Below, one piece after another: positions 1-15,484 of a stretch of 64,000 bases of DNA. Position 1 is the first letter of the stretch. Each line of letters starts with the position of its first letter. Made by a program: the position numbers and the translations under genes. The notes under the pieces were generated by a model. The model was not told the DNA's origin, searched no databases, and worked only from the letters and a program-made list of their open reading frames with translations. Source of the stretch: Piscicola geometra (Eukaryota; Annelida; Clitellata; Hirudinida; Piscicolidae); contig OX030967.1 in NCBI GenBank assembly GCA_943735955.1, forward strand, positions 7,351,558-7,415,557. Direction: 5' to 3'.

Positions 1-139
1 AAGTAGAAAATTATGTTGAGAGAAAACAATTTAGTTGATAAATTCTAGAAAAATTATAAAAAAGTTAACAGTCTTGTTTTGATTTTTATTTTTAATCTCT
101 ATAAAAAAATTGTTTTTATTGACTTTTATTTTTTTCCAG

Positions 140-228
140 GACTGATGGTTGGGTGAGCTGCACAGCCTCTGAAGGCTCTGGTGTAAGTTGATGATGATGA
201 TGATGACGATGACGATGATGATGATGAC

Positions 229-263
<35 letters not shown>

Positions 264-2466
264 GGATGATAATGAGGATGATGAGGACAATAATGAGGAT
301 GGAGGTGAATTAACAAAACTACAAACACACTCAACGACAGACGACCCTGGAGTGCGAGAAGGAGATCTCCGGCAAAGTGTTCATAGTGGTGAAGTTCCCC
401 AAGGTGTCTGTCACCACGAACATCGAATCAAAGTTTGATCTTCTCAACTCAAAGCGCCAAACCATCAGTTAGTGCGTTTTTGAGAAAATATTTTTCTATT
501 TTAATTTTATTTAAAAAAAAAGTTTTTCAAAAATGATTCCGTGTGATAATATTTCACAAAACAGAAATACAAAAATGTATTCTAAAAATGCCATTCTTAT
601 TTTAGAGAAATGTTCAATTGAATAATGTTTAATTTTAACAGCTGTTACAGTGACAAAAGTGCTGCCTGCAAACGCGCCTAAGCCGCACGAAACGGTCCAA
701 TTTATAGAAGTGCAAGTTTATTTGAAGCAACCAGTCAAGTTCTTGGTTTTGAGCACAGGTTAATACTCCAATCACCAATCAATTTAAATTTTTATTGAAA
801 CTTATTATAACTCATTACTATAAAAATATTTAGTAAGCTTGATGGATTTTAAATTTTGAGGATAGTTTGAATTTAATAAAAACTTATTAAAAAAAAATCA
901 TTTTTAGAAATTTTAGAATTAAGCAAAAATGGAATGGAAATATTTGTCAGTCCCACCGATGACCAGACAGCGTGAGTCTCCTACAGAAAATTCTATTTCG
1001 ACATTTAGAAATGTTTCAAAAATTATATTTACGTTCATAAAACCTAAAATATAAACGAACTTTTTTAAAGATTTTCATTAAATTCTCTTAGAACACCGAA
1101 ACTTGTTTTTTAATATTTTATTATTTACCAGGGTAACCAAATGGGTGAAATGCACAGCCTTGTCACCCACTAGTGTAGGATGATGATGATGATGACGAAG
1201 ATGATGATAAAAATGATGATGATAATAATAATGAGGGAGATGAAGACGATGATGATGATGATAAGGATGATGATGATGATGACGATGATGATGATAATGA
1301 TGATGGTGATAAAAATGATGATGATGATAATATTGAGGGAGATGAAGATGATAAAGATGAAAATGATGATGGTGGATGGAACTAACCACGGACACACTCA
1401 ACGACAGACGACCCTGGAGTGCGAGAAGGAGATCTCCGGCAAAGTGTTCATAGTGGTGAAGTTCCCCAAGGTGTCTGTCACCACGAACATCGAATCAAAG
1501 TTTGATCTTCTCAACTCAAAGCGCCAAACCATCAGTTAGTGCGTTTTTGAAAAAGTTTTAATTATTTTTTTCATAAATATTTTTTTACAATTATATAAAT
1601 TATTGCGAAATTAAAGTTACTGAAAAATAAAAACTTGATCGGTAATGATGGCAATCTTATAATTTAATGAAGCACTTAATTAGTTTTAATTGGTTTTTAT
1701 TACTCTCCCAAAGCTGTGACAGTGGTGGTCATAACGCCTGCAAATGCCCCTAGCCCGGGCCAAAGGGCGGAAATCTTCATAGTGCAATCCACGCTACAGA
1801 GACCTGTCGTCAAAATACGCCTTGACAATGGTAAACTTTTTTAAAGTGTGAAATTAAAAATGGACTATAATTAGTTAATTATATAATTAAAATAAATGTA
1901 TTTTTAATTTAAATTTTAAAGTGGGAATACTATTTGGATGAGATTTTTATAATATTTTAATTTTAATTTTTTGCAGCAAGATTTTTGGTTGAAAAGAAAA
2001 TTGAAGTGTTCCTCACTCCATATAGTGACATTAAATTGTAAGTTGCCATTTTAAAAGTGACTTTTAACATAATTTAGTTAGAGATGGTATCGGGTCTAAA
2101 TCTCATATCTTTGTAACAGCTGTCATCTGAAAATGTTTGGATGAATATTTGAAATAAGTATACATGTTTTTTTCCAAAGCTTTTAAATTAAAAGTGTAAT
2201 TAAAAAATAAATAAAATAATAAAAAAGTTAATATTGCACCAACCCTCTTAATTTTTTAAAGTTCATTATAATGTTCATTTTATATATTGGTTAGTATATA
2301 TTTATAATGATGAAAGTTTTTTTATTGAACCAGGACCCGGGAATGGGTGAGATGTGTCCGAACCCTTGAAAAAGATTCATTGGTGGGAAGAAAGAATGAT
2401 TCTAATGATGATAACTTTGAAGATGATGATGATGATGAGGATGATGATGATGACGACGATGATGAC

Positions 2467-2538
<72 letters not shown>

Positions 2539-5506
2539 AATGATGATGATGATGATGCCAATAATGATGAGAGAGAAAAAGTTTTTTAATGCTTTTTTCC
2601 AAAAAACTTCTAAAGGTGGAGCTGGATTGTGAAAAAGAGATATCAGGCGTGGTGCACATAGTCTTCAGGTACCCTGCCGTCTTGGTGACTAGCGAAAAAA
2701 AATTTAAGGTGGTTTTCCTGGACGTCGAACACAAGACTGTCCGTGAGTGTTTGCACGTTGGAGAAGTATTTTTGAAACTATTTAAAAGTCGCTTTTGTAA
2801 TGATCTTTTGAAGGTGAAAAAAGTGGTTATAAAGACAATGAACTTTAATAAATATTCGAAAACACAAATTCTCAACAGTGGGAACGGAAATACTTATCGG
2901 AAAGAAAAAAGAGCTGATACCATCCGACGGAGAAAGCATTCAGGTGGTGGAAATTATAGAGAAGGTCGACCAGCCTGCCAAACACATCACCGTTGACATG
3001 GGTAAGAGGCATTATTTCCCATTTATAATGAAAAAATAAGTGGAAATAAATTAAAATAAATTGATAATTTAAGATGATAATTACAAAAAATTATGTAATA
3101 AGCGTAAATAAAATAGTATAAAAATTATAATAATATTATTATATTATTATATTTATATTATTATTTGTATAGTATAAAATTATTTATTTCTTCAGAGGCT
3201 CACCAGGTGGATAAGAACTTTAAGATCTACGTCAGCCTTACTCGGGACACTTCGGAGTAATTACTTGCTTGCTTGGCGTTGCGAAGCCGATTTTTTTTCT
3301 GCTTTTCCTCAACTAATATTTAAAAAATAGTTAAAATAGAGATTTTAAAATTAATTTTTTTTTAAAGTATGTTTTTCAACTCAGAATTTCTCATGCAACA
3401 ATTATTTCAGTGAAAGCAAATGGGTGAGATGTGTCAAATCTGCTGGCTCAGGATACAGTGGAAAGGTCTGAAAAGATGTTGAAGAAGAAGAATGGGAAGA
3501 ATGGAAAAAAATTTTTATCATTAAAACAAATAATAAAAAAATGTCTAGCCTTTTTAAAAATTAAATAATTAAACTTTTATCCAAAACTATAAGAATTAAC
3601 TTTTTGAAATTTAGCAATTTTCCTGGACTACAGGTTACGTTTGACTGCGAGAAGGCGTTGTCTGGAAAACTGTTCGTGCTTTTCAAGTTCCCGACCGAAT
3701 CTCTCACCAAAAAGAATCACATGACGCTCAACTTCTTGACCGCTCAAAGATCTGTGATTAGTTAGTTTTTTTATACTTTTGAATTTTTATATTAAAATGT
3801 GTGATTATTGAAATAAATAAGTTTGAATAATTGGGGAAAAAGAAAATGATTAAAAGTATTATTGATTTTTATTACTTTAAAAGAAAATTAAAAATAGTTT
3901 AATTTATATTTAATCGATTAGCATTTCAAATATTAAAACCCCTTGGTCAGTCGTTGTGACGGTAACCCTCAAGAGTGTAGAGCTTTACTTCCCACCTGTC
4001 ACACCTACCGCTCCCGATGAACACGTTCAGATTGAGAAACTTCCCCATATCCCTAAGAACGTCAAACTCATCAGAATATCAACCGGTCAGCCACTTGAGC
4101 TTTTATAAATAAAATAGAGATATATATTTTAATGTTAATAGAATAATTGAAATTAAAATATAATAATTAAACATATATATTCAATTTTTGATATATCAAA
4201 AAATATATATATTCATTTATTGACATTAAATATTTATTGAAGAACTTATTTAATCGCGAAACCACAATGAAGGCAACTTCATTATTGAATACGGATACGA
4301 AATTTTCCTCAGCCCCGTGCCCGACCAAAACAGGTTAAAGCGCTATAAAAATTAATAAAAAAGCCAATAACGCTATAAAAAATAACAAAGATGCTAATAT
4401 CAAAACTGAATTATTTAATTTATAATTTTATTTAAAAAATCATATTCAGCTATCAAAGATGGATCAGGTGCGTGATGAAGGAAGATGCTCCAGCAGGAAA
4501 GAATGATGAGGTCGCAGTGATGAAGAAAAGATTTACTTTTAATCATTCTTTACAACTATTATCATGACACCAATCTGATATGTCACCATTGAATAGCTCA
4601 TCATCAAACCAACCATCTTCAATCGAAAAGACTTGACTGACTCACCATCGTTCCACCACCATTCCACCCTCGTTCCACCACCATTCCACCATCAATCCAC
4701 GACAACCACTGTCACCCACGTAACCACCCTCTCAAACACCCACACAACGAGTGTCCCCATCGCTGTACCACAGATAATCTTAGAATGCGCCAAGGAAGTG
4801 GTGGGCGTGGTGTATTTAATCTTCAGGAAATCAGCCACGACTCCCAACTATGAAATCTCCATGGAGGTCTCCTTCCTCAACAGTCAATACCAGACCATTG
4901 GTTCGTCAATGAGTTGTTCTGCTTCAAAAGAACTTAACAATTTATGTTTCAAATTATGAATATAATTTGAAATTAATGAGTTTAATGAGCTCATTAAACT
5001 TTTAAAAGCTTTAATTTAGAATATAATTTATTAAATATTTAACGTTTTTATGAAATCCACTACAAAAGTTATGAGTGCACTTTAAACATCACGACAGTAA
5101 TGACAGTATTAATGATTAAATTCGGAACATCCACCAAGACCAATACGGAAAATATTGTCTCAGCGGATCTGCTCCGAGTCTTGACCGTCAACAAAATCAA
5201 AATGATTTTCAAAGGTTCCGCTCAGTATACTGAGAAAGCTTTATGTGGCTTCGTGTGTTCGATTGTGTGGCTTCGTGTGTTCGATTGTGTGGCTTCGTGT
5301 GTTCGATTGTGTGGCTTCGTGTGTTCGATTGTGTGGCTTCGTGTGTTGGATTGTGTGGCTTCGTGTGTTCGAGTGGAATTTAATGTGTTTTTGTGTGTTT
5401 AAGTGTGGTAGAATGTGTCTCTATGAAATCATTTGGTAGGAAGCATAAAAAACGCGAAGCGGTGCCCTACTTGATCACTATCCCCACCACCACCACCACC
5501 ACCACC

Positions 5507-5539
<33 letters not shown>

Positions 5540-7199
5540 TCCCATCAGGCCTCCCTGAACGGAAAGTATATTCATCACCGTTCTCTCTATTCGTCTCGCT
5601 GCACGAAATACCAGACAAGGACAGAATCTCCCGAGAGGCGAACATCTGTGCCTTCAACACAGCCTACAGACGAAAGGAGGAGACCATTTATCTTTATACT
5701 TGTAGCAGGAGGAGTCAAAGTAATGCCAGATACCTTCACTTCGTTCCGGCCAAACGTTACGACTTCGGTGTGCCTTTGCTGAAGGGGAACATGGAACTGT
5801 GGGACGATAGAAACGAAAAAGAAGAAGGTTTGTTCTTGGAGGAGGTTTTTTTAGACTGAATGTTGAAAATTTTCATGAATCGTATAAAAAATATTATGCG
5901 TTTGTTTTAAACTGTTTCGTTTTCTGATATTTTCTTTTTATCTATTCATCCATGCATGCATGCGTACATCCATCCCATCTGCGCATCCATGCATCCATGC
6001 ATCCATCCCATCTATGTATCCATCCATCCCATCTATGCATGCATGCATCCATGCATCCCATCTATGCCTCCATCCACCCCATTTATCCATCCATGCATCC
6101 ATCCATCCAATCTATCTTTCCATGCATCCATCCATCATCAGTCGGGAGCTTGTCGGTAATCGTAACCACGGGCTACAGCGAGAACGCAGGAGTCAGACTC
6201 TTAAACACGCAAACTAATAATTACGCCGCAATAGCCGTCACATTCGAAACACCCATTGAGAAGCCCCTGCAACTCAAACTCTCTTCAATCGGTAGGAAGC
6301 TGTTCTGAAGGGCGATGAATGACATTTTTGAATAAATAAATTAATCAATAAACTAAATTTATAAGCGTTTATTTATAAATTCAAGAGTGGTAGGAAGGGT
6401 AATTGAGCGCATGAGAGGCGGAGGGGAAATGAATTGGCTGATAAAAGGATTTGAGAAGTGAATGCCATAAATAAATAAACTTTTCACTCCACAAAATCTA
6501 TCACTAATCACAATTTTCACTTCAGCTTTCACAACAACCACAACAAAAAACATAAAAACATTCAATACTAAAACAAACACCCCAACAACCACTAACACAA
6601 CCACTACAACAACCACTACGACAACAACCACTACACCAACAACCACAACAACTACCACAGAAGGAACAGCGAAAGCGAACAAATTTGAAATGTTTATTCT
6701 TAGCCATCCACTCAGTGAGGATCAAGTCTTCGACAAATTGAAATCAGACAAAAGTCCCCACAGTTTGGGACTGGGAAGCAATTGCCAAATACGCGGTCAC
6801 AGCAGCCAAAAAGAAGCCTTGTTCGAGTGTCCCCACATGCGGATCAAGCAACTTCTGGTCGTTTTCGACCTCAGACAGCTGAACACCTTAGGTAGAGGCT
6901 CAGGCTCACAGACATTTTCGAATGTTCTGAAAGTGGAAATCATCTCTGAAGACCTAAATTTGGGTAAGTGTTTGGTTTGGAAAGATTAGAACGTTTGAGG
7001 GTTTCATACAATATGCGGTTAGGGTTATAATTGAAACTTTTTAAAGAAATATTTTTACTTTTAATTAGTTATACATTTGTTTGAGGCTCGTTTGGGTTTA
7101 TGCCACGTATTGTATGATAACTTATTATTATTTCAAACTACAGAGGCATTCGAATGGTCTTTTGGATACAGTATAGCGCAAGGTCGTTATAATATTTAG
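140..7199 (+). CDS. Gene A: modular secreted-type repeat protein, 5' end outside window
   Basis: Family not recognised. Inferred exons: 140-182, 341-467, 642-758, 908-971, 1132-1174, 1408-1534, 1714-1830, 1977-2037, 2334-2382, 2616-2742, 2879-3001, 3196-3256, 3411-3465, 3634-3760, 3951-4085, 4273-4333, 4450-4510, 4774-4900, 5098-5214, 5549-5827, 6142-6291, 6526-6963, 7144-7199 (stop TAG). All are flanked by AG and GT and splice in frame. They form five modules. Each has a 127-nt exon starting like [17 protein letters not shown], a ~117-nt strand-rich exon, a ~61-nt exon ([10 protein letters not shown] type) and a short exon ending WV-R/K-C. Alternating hydrophobic residues suggest a beta-sandwich with one disulfide (inference). 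After module 5 come a 279-nt exon, a 150-nt exon and a Thr-rich mucin-like exon. The signal peptide is not in the window; gene A' shows what it probably looks like. Confidence 0.72.
189..300. repeat. (GAT)n microsatellite in a gene A intron
   Basis: A GAT/GAC/GAG trinucleotide run lies just downstream of donor GGT|GTAAGT. It contains a stop in the incoming frame (GTAAGTTGA), so it is intronic rather than a poly-Asp coding segment. On the - strand it gives spurious poly-His open frames. Confidence 0.85.
341..1174 (+). CDS. Gene A module 1 (exons b-c-d-e)
   Basis: Exons 341-467 (127 nt, phase 0 to 1), 642-758 (117 nt, 1 to 1), 908-971 (64 nt, 1 to 2) and 1132-1174 (2 to 0). The first exon reads [17 protein letters not shown] and onward, the third contains [13 protein letters not shown], and the fourth contains KWVKC. 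The symmetric 0-0 phase makes the quartet a self-contained shuffling unit. The 127-nt exon is base-for-base the same as that of module 2 (1408-1534), although the other exons of the two modules differ strongly. Confidence 0.7.
1180..1376. repeat. (GAT)n microsatellite in a gene A intron
   Basis: An interrupted GAT repeat starts right after the donor of the W-V-K-C exon (AGT|GTAGGA), the same intron position as the tracts at 189-300 and 2407-2558. A TGA follows in frame, so it is not coding. Confidence 0.85.
2407..2558. repeat. (GAT)n microsatellite after module 2
   Basis: An almost pure GAT run. Here the incoming exon frame stays open into poly-Asp through to a TAA at 2587-2589, so intron retention would give an acidic tail. 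By homology with the other modules the weak donor TTG|GTGGGA at 2383 is preferred and the tract is intronic. Confidence 0.75.
5242..5375. repeat. 22-bp minisatellite in a gene A intron
   Basis: About six copies of a 22-bp unit (GTGTGGCTTC GTGTGTTCGATT) lie in the intron after the 117-nt exon of module 5. The inverted copy at 29337-29423 has fewer units, so copy number changed after the duplication. Confidence 0.85.
5944..6138. repeat. (CATC/CATG)n tetranucleotide repeat in a gene A intron
   Basis: A degenerate CATC tract directly abuts the acceptor of the 150-nt exon at 6142. All three + frames are open, giving artefactual [13 protein letters not shown] proteins. The gene A' counterpart at 28290-28795 is much longer. 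Confidence 0.85.
6526..6963 (+). CDS. Gene A Thr-rich (mucin-like) exon plus C-terminal domain
   Basis: The acceptor TTCAG ends at 6525. One frame runs through about 45 residues made almost entirely of Thr with a few Asn, Pro and Lys, then a globular stretch starting [16 protein letters not shown] and containing two Cys (SNCQIRG, FECPHMR). It ends at donor GTAAGT (6964). The Thr run suggests an O-glycosylated stalk (inference). A short last exon (7144-7199, EAFEWSFGYSIAQGRYNI, stop) follows. The matching exon of gene A' carries a 1-kb insertion; here the empty site ATAAAAAC is intact at 6554-6561. Confidence 0.6.
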
Positions 7200-10104
<2,905 letters not shown>

Positions 10105-10114
10105 TATAAAAGGG
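10105..10114 (+). promoter_or_regulatory. TATA box of gene B
   Basis: TATAAAAGGG lies about 230 bp upstream of the gene B start codon. A 5'UTR exon and an intron ending in ...TTTCACAG (10331) fit between them. The same decamer precedes gene C at 12984. Confidence 0.7.
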
Positions 10115-10333
10115 AAGAAGTAGTGGAGGAAGTAAGTCGACTGTGTGGCAAGCAATCTGTCAGTAAATCCCGAAAGTATCTGCAGAAAACCCTGAAAAAC
10201 CCCTTTGTCAAAGTATTTTTGTATAAATACATTTTTTAACAGTTTTAATACAATAAACTATGCACTTACAGTAGGCATGTTTAACACATTTTTAAATGAC
10301 CTTTAAAGAATTTTTTGATTTACTTTCACAGAA

Positions 10334-12082
10334 ATGCGCTGGACACTAGTGTGTGGTCTGAGTGTGCTTGTGTTGCTGGTGTCATTTGTGAATGCCAATG
10401 GTGAGTCTAACCACCACGACTTCCTTTCCCTCCTTATACCCTAACCACTATTCACAAAAAATTAATTTTTCAAACTTAAAATAATAAAAAAATGGTTCGA
10501 TTGAATAATTATGCAAAGATGTAATGTGGCAAGTTTCACAACTTTCGAATCCACGTCTATATTGTAGACTACAAAGATATCTCGGTGAGCTTGGGCTACT
10601 TGAACCAACGTCTCAAAGGAATGATCATCGATGATGGTTTAATCTAGAATTTACTTTATATTTATATATACAATATTTTAACATTCATTTCTAAGTTTGT
10701 TATAAATAAAAAGCTTTTAAGATAAAGTTAAAGTTTTAATTAGTATGTGGATATTAAATCTGAGTTATTTATATTATTTTGAATAAAAAACAATGAATTT
10801 TTTTAAATTTAGAAGATTTTTACATTTATTGATTGAATAATCATCGTAAAATTCGTGTGTTTCAGGAGAATTTGTTAGAAAGTATGGATTTAAAATATTT
10901 ATTGCAAGTGAAGATGGTTTCCACATGTGAGTTATGGAAAACACTTTTACTGAATATTATAACTTTTCAACGAGTTATTTCTTGATTTATCATTATAAAT
11001 GCATAAAATTGTTTTTAACACGACATTTGAAGTTTTCAAGTTGGTTTAAAACAATACAAAAGAATTATAAATGGAATTATAAATTTGTTTAGAAGCTTTT
11101 TATCTAACAAATTTTTTAATTTTTTATAGCTAGTTTGTTGAAGGGTTCGAAATGAAAGTTGATATACCTCATATTTCCACACACACAGGCACTCAAATTG
11201 GATTAGATGCATAAGAGTTCAAGAATTAGATTGGGCCCTATCTAGAAAGGTGAAAATTCATTTTAAATACTATTGATGATGATGAGGGTTGACGAATCAT
11301 CTCAAAACTCGGTGAATCATTACATTTTAGGCATATACCAAAAACCGCCTATTTCTCTTTCAACTACACACTTGCACGCAGGCGAGGGAAGACTTGAAGT
11401 GCGAAAGTGGATTGAGCGGAAGGGTTAAAATGATTCTTCGGTTCGACTTGTCCCGTCACCCAGAAGACAGGACCTTGAAGATCCGCCTAGTTGGCGAGTA
11501 TAATCAGGTCATCGGTAAGTGCTTTTGATTTCCTCCTGACTTTATGTTTTCGAGTGATGGTTTAGAATTATATGGATTTTTGGCGATAAAAAATAAATGA
11601 TTAATAAAATTAATGAAATATAATAAATTTAACCCTAAACTTATAATTATATAAAATTCGCATAATCTATAAAAAAAATATAATAATAATTATTATCATG
11701 TTTTATAATAATAATTATTATTATATTATAAAATATTAATCCAGTCTCTAAAATTATTTAAAGCATCAACCATTCGCAATAGGTATCGTGCAGGTGAAAG
11801 TGAGCCACCGAACGATCACAGTGCCACCACATGGTGATTACCCTGGTTCCACATGGCAACCGCCCCAAGTTGATGAATCCCCAGGTTCCCCATGGGATCA
11901 CTCGACCTACTACCCACCCAGCGAAATAGGTTACGTCTGCTAAAGATTTATTGGTTTGTCGATTAAAATAGTAAAAAATTAAATTACTGACAATTAATTT
12001 AGACGGCGATGATATCGAAGTAAAGATTGATGATTTTAACACAAAGATCCTGGGTTTGCAAAATACCCTATCTGGACTGTGA
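10334..12082 (+). CDS. Gene B: small secreted single-module relative of gene A
   Basis: Exons: 10332-10400 (ATG at 10334), 10568-10636, 10866-10926, 11189-11249, 11382-11514, 11783-11929, 12003-12082 (stop TGA). All junctions are GT/AG and phase-compatible. Residues 1-20 (MRWTLVCGLSVLVLLVSFVN) are a clear signal peptide. Exons 3 and 4 match the gene A d and e exons (KIFIASEDGFHMHSNWIRC). Exon 5 matches the 127-nt exon (DLKCESGLSGRVKMILRF) but is 133 nt. Exon 6 is a Pro-rich version of the c exon, and exon 7 is an acidic terminal exon. The product is about 200 residues, probably secreted. The function is unknown. Confidence 0.75.
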
Positions 12083-12269
12083 AGTCAGATGGAAAGAAGG
12101 TGGAAGCAACAAAGTGAAATAACTTTGGGACCACAGAAGAAAATGACGAAGAACATCTTGATTAATCTTCTTCAACTATCACGAAAAACAATATTAACTT
12201 TTGAAAATATGTAATACAAGTTTTGAAATGGAAAAATTATAGATTATTTCTGAATTAATAACTCGATTA

Positions 12270-12275
12270 AATAAA
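12270..12275 (+). promoter_or_regulatory. Poly(A) signal of gene B
   Basis: AATAAA lies about 190 bp after the gene B stop, with a second AATAAAG at about 12288. A similar 3' flank follows the gene C stop at 14595. Confidence 0.5.
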
Positions 12276-12983
12276 ATATTTTTGAAAATAAAGATTTATC
12301 TTTGAGAATGGGAAATCCAAGCGAAAATGATTGTGTTGGACATATTAAGTAAAGAACCCGTGAGCGACTAACTCCAAGTTAGTAACTCACACAATTTTGG
12401 ACAGAGTATATAATATATGTGTTTCAAACTAGAAAACGCTAAACTCTTTCCAATAAATGTTAAATGATAAAAGTTTTTCCAGATTCAATTTTAAACCAAC
12501 ATACAATAAACAAGCTGGTTATTAATTTCTCATTAATCAATGACACACCACGTATCCTCTACCAGCTTCTCAGGGTCATTAGAATTTTTTTTTTGTTATT
12601 TCAAAAAAATATTTTTGAACGCAATTTAATGGCAATTGACATCGCTTTTTATAGTCATTCTAAGTTATATTATATTTAGTTCAAACGTTTTATTTTATAA
12701 TTATCTTTAAAATAAAGTGTTGAAAAAATATAATTCATGATTTTATTTCAAAATTGTACTCAAAATACTGGTCTTGCTTGCGACAGAAGAGAAATAACGG
12801 CATTGAGATTCAGTGTACTGAATTATTATTTGTTAATGCTATTCGTTCAAAACTTGAAGAAAAAAAGTTTTTATTGTGAAAGGTAAGAGTTTTGAAAGAA
12901 TTTTAAATATTAAATCGATAAAACCGTACGGAACTAATTGAATAATTAATTGATTAATCTTTTCAAAAACATTCTTTGTAATA

Positions 12984-12993
12984 TATAAAAGGG
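12984..12993 (+). promoter_or_regulatory. TATA box of gene C
   Basis: TATAAAAGGG lies about 30 bp upstream of a plausible cap region near 13015. A 5'UTR intron then ends in ACACAG at 13203, just before the start codon. It is the same decamer and layout as gene B. Confidence 0.7.
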
Positions 12994-13205
12994 TTGTGAA
13001 TACCCGTAGTTTGCACAGCGTTCTACCGACAAGTCTTCCAAGATATCTTTCGATTGAAAGTAAGTATTGTCGTACGTATTAAAAATGAAAAGTTTCTAAA
13101 AACCAAATTTAAAATAAAAACGTCAGTAGTGAACTTTGATTCATAAAAAAATAAAGTTAAGTTCGAATAAACTTATACCATATGGGACGAATAATTGACA
13201 CAGAA

Positions 13206-14595
13206 ATGCGCTGGGAAATAGTGTGTAGCCTGGGCTTGATTGCAATGCTGGTGTTACAGGCCAATGCTTCAGTACTCAAGTGTTAGTCTCACCGCAACTT
13301 CTTCAATTTCTCTAATCTCTGAGTAAAACTAAAATATGATTTTTTAAATCTTTATTCCCACTACATTTGGAATATACTTTTTATAACAAGTATTTGGCAT
13401 TTAGCATTTCCACGTCAGGTTCCTATAATGAAGAAGATATCTCGTGCCCTGGCTGGTTTCCAGGTAGTTGCTATCTGTACAACACCATGGTCACATGTCC
13501 AAGCAGGTGTAAACGTTTACGAACAAACCTGACCGGTGAGGAATTTAAAGTCAGGGTACAGAAAATAAATTTGGTTAAAAACCTTTAATTACTTAAATTC
13601 AAAAATACCGTATAAGAACATTTCTAAATGTAAGTTTAGTGGACAGGTTAGGTTGACAGAATATTGAAGCTTATAAATTTTTATAAAAAATGAAAGCGTA
13701 ATGTATCGCTTAATAGCGACAATTTAAATTTTCTAATTAATTAATTTATCAATTAATTAGTTAATTAAAATCTTAAACGACTAGGCTGTGAGTTCGGGGA
13801 CCGAACGTCCGTGTGTCGCTCAAACGTGAAAGGAATTCAGGATTGCAGTGCTGGTGAAACGCTTTCTCAGTGCTGCGAAACATGCAGACACTACTTGATG
13901 GGATCCACTCCTCCTCAACCAGGATACAATCGAAGCCAAGGTATTATTCTCAAACATTTTCGAAACTTTCATTAAAATTAAAAAATGCATCACTTATTCG
14001 CAGAAGTTAACTGTAGAAAAAACTTTTTATAAGATGCATTCGACATTTCCACAACAGTTTTCAATGAGGACAATGCTAAGTGGTGTTCTAGCATTCATCG
14101 AAGTCAATGCTACCACTCAGTGAACATACTCTATTGTCCATGTACGTGTGGTCACTACCGAACAAACCTGCCAGGTGAGCATTTCAAAGTCGAGGTGCAG
14201 AGAAGGATTGTGAATGAAAACTTTCAATTTTCAGAATTGTTAATATAACCTATTAAGCCAAGTACTAAAAAGTATTTATGCAACATGCAAAACATCGAAA
14301 TGCTGGCTTGGCTAATATACTTTACAAAAAGCTTAATGCTCATACATAAAGATGTAAGGTTCGCAGATTAGTGGTCTTTTTAACTTTTTAATTTATCAAT
14401 TAATTGATTTAAATATCAAATAATTAAAATCTTAAACGACTAGGCTGTGAGTACGGGGACCGGGTGGACTGGTGCCCCTCAAAAGTGAAGGGAATTCAGG
14501 AGTGCAGGGCAGAGAACATACCTTCTCAGTGCTGCCTAACATGCAGACCCTATTTGACTGGATCCAATCTTGGTCAACCCGGTCTACAAAAGTGA
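13206..14595 (+). CDS. Gene C: secreted cysteine-rich protein with two Cys modules
   Basis: The start exon begins AAATGCGCTGG, as in gene B, and encodes a signal peptide (MRWEIVCSLGLIAMLVLQANA). Later exons: ~13390-13535 (a), 13785-13940 (b), 14034-14174 (a), 14444-14595 (b, stop TGA). Exon a encodes C-x7-C-x8-C-x3-C in copy 1 (SCPGWFPGSCYLYNTMVTC). Exon b encodes C-x8-C-x9-C-x8-CC-x2-C (GDRTSVC ... SQCCETC). The spacing recalls ShKT/SXC six-cysteine domains, which often follow metalloproteases in invertebrates, but the assignment is tentative. The boundary between exons 1 and 2 is uncertain. It lies just upstream of the MMP gene. Confidence 0.62.
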
Positions 14596-15484
14596 AATAA
14601 TTTTGGGACCACTGAAGAAAAAAGATGAAGAACATTTGATTAATCATCTACAACTATCACGAAAAACATTATTAACTTTTGAAAATATGTAATACAAGTT
14701 TTGAAATGGGAAAATTATAGATTGTTTGGAAAATAAAGATTTAACTTTGAAATGAATCAAATTTTGAGAATACAAGCGAAAATGATTGTGTTGGACATAT
14801 TCAGTAAAGAACCTGTGAGCGACTAACTCCAAGTTAGTAACTCGGACAATTTTGAACAGAGTATACAATATATTTGTTTCAAACTAGAAAGCGTTAACCC
14901 TGTTAACTCTTTCCATTGAATTTGAAATGATAAAAGTTTTTTCAGATTCCATTTCAATCCATTTCGATAACTTGCAGAATTGCTTGCCAGCACAATGAAG
15001 TTTTTTTTGAGGTTTCTTTTCTTGGATCAATCTTAGAAATATTTAAGCAGCACTCAAGCAAATTGAACTCAAATACACAAACATTAATTTTCTTTTAAAG
15101 GTGCATTTGTTATTTTAGATCAAATCGATAACGAAATATATAGGAAAAACAACAACAGTCGAAGCAATAAAATTTGCGATTTTAAATGTATTTTTCAAAG
15201 AAAATTAGATACCCTAAAATCGAAAAATAAATTCAGGAAACATATTTTCTGGATATAATTTTTATCAGTTGAAAACGATAAAATATTTATGAAATAAAAA
15301 GAATTACAGTGCAAAATTGAAATATTAAATTCCCAGCAACCTCTCATTCAATAACCAAAAGTTTCAACTAAAACTCATACAATAACCAGGATTATACCAA
15401 ACCCCATTATAAAGCCCCTCTAACAATTTTTAAAAAATAATTTAATTAATAATAAAAAATCTACTCTCTACAAAACGACCACAG
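14596..15484. other. Gene C 3' flank and MMP upstream region
   Basis: AT-rich, with no MMP propeptide exon visible (no PRCGxPD-like Cys switch in any frame). Homology to the second MMP copy begins at 15335 (AGCAACCTCTC), which marks the left edge of the direct duplication. Confidence 0.55.

Larger units (their letters stand above)
1..7190 (+). repeat. Left arm of a large inverted duplication (partner ~26136-34770)
   Basis: All gene A exons and most intron sequence recur in reverse orientation at 26136-34770. The first bases of the window match about 34768, so the arm probably continues left of the window. Length differences come from the MITE and from microsatellite and minisatellite changes. 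Confidence 0.93.

Noticed and set aside
2347..2589. Poly-Asp or poly-Met protein over the GAT tract
   Set aside because: In sister modules the same position is clearly intronic, with a stop right after the donor. Kept only as a possible retained intron.
4633..4959. 108-residue + frame beginning with a Ser/His/Pro/Thr stretch
   Set aside because: Its second half is a genuine 127-nt exon (4774-4900). The first half is intron and is frame-broken in the inverted copy (29817-30065).
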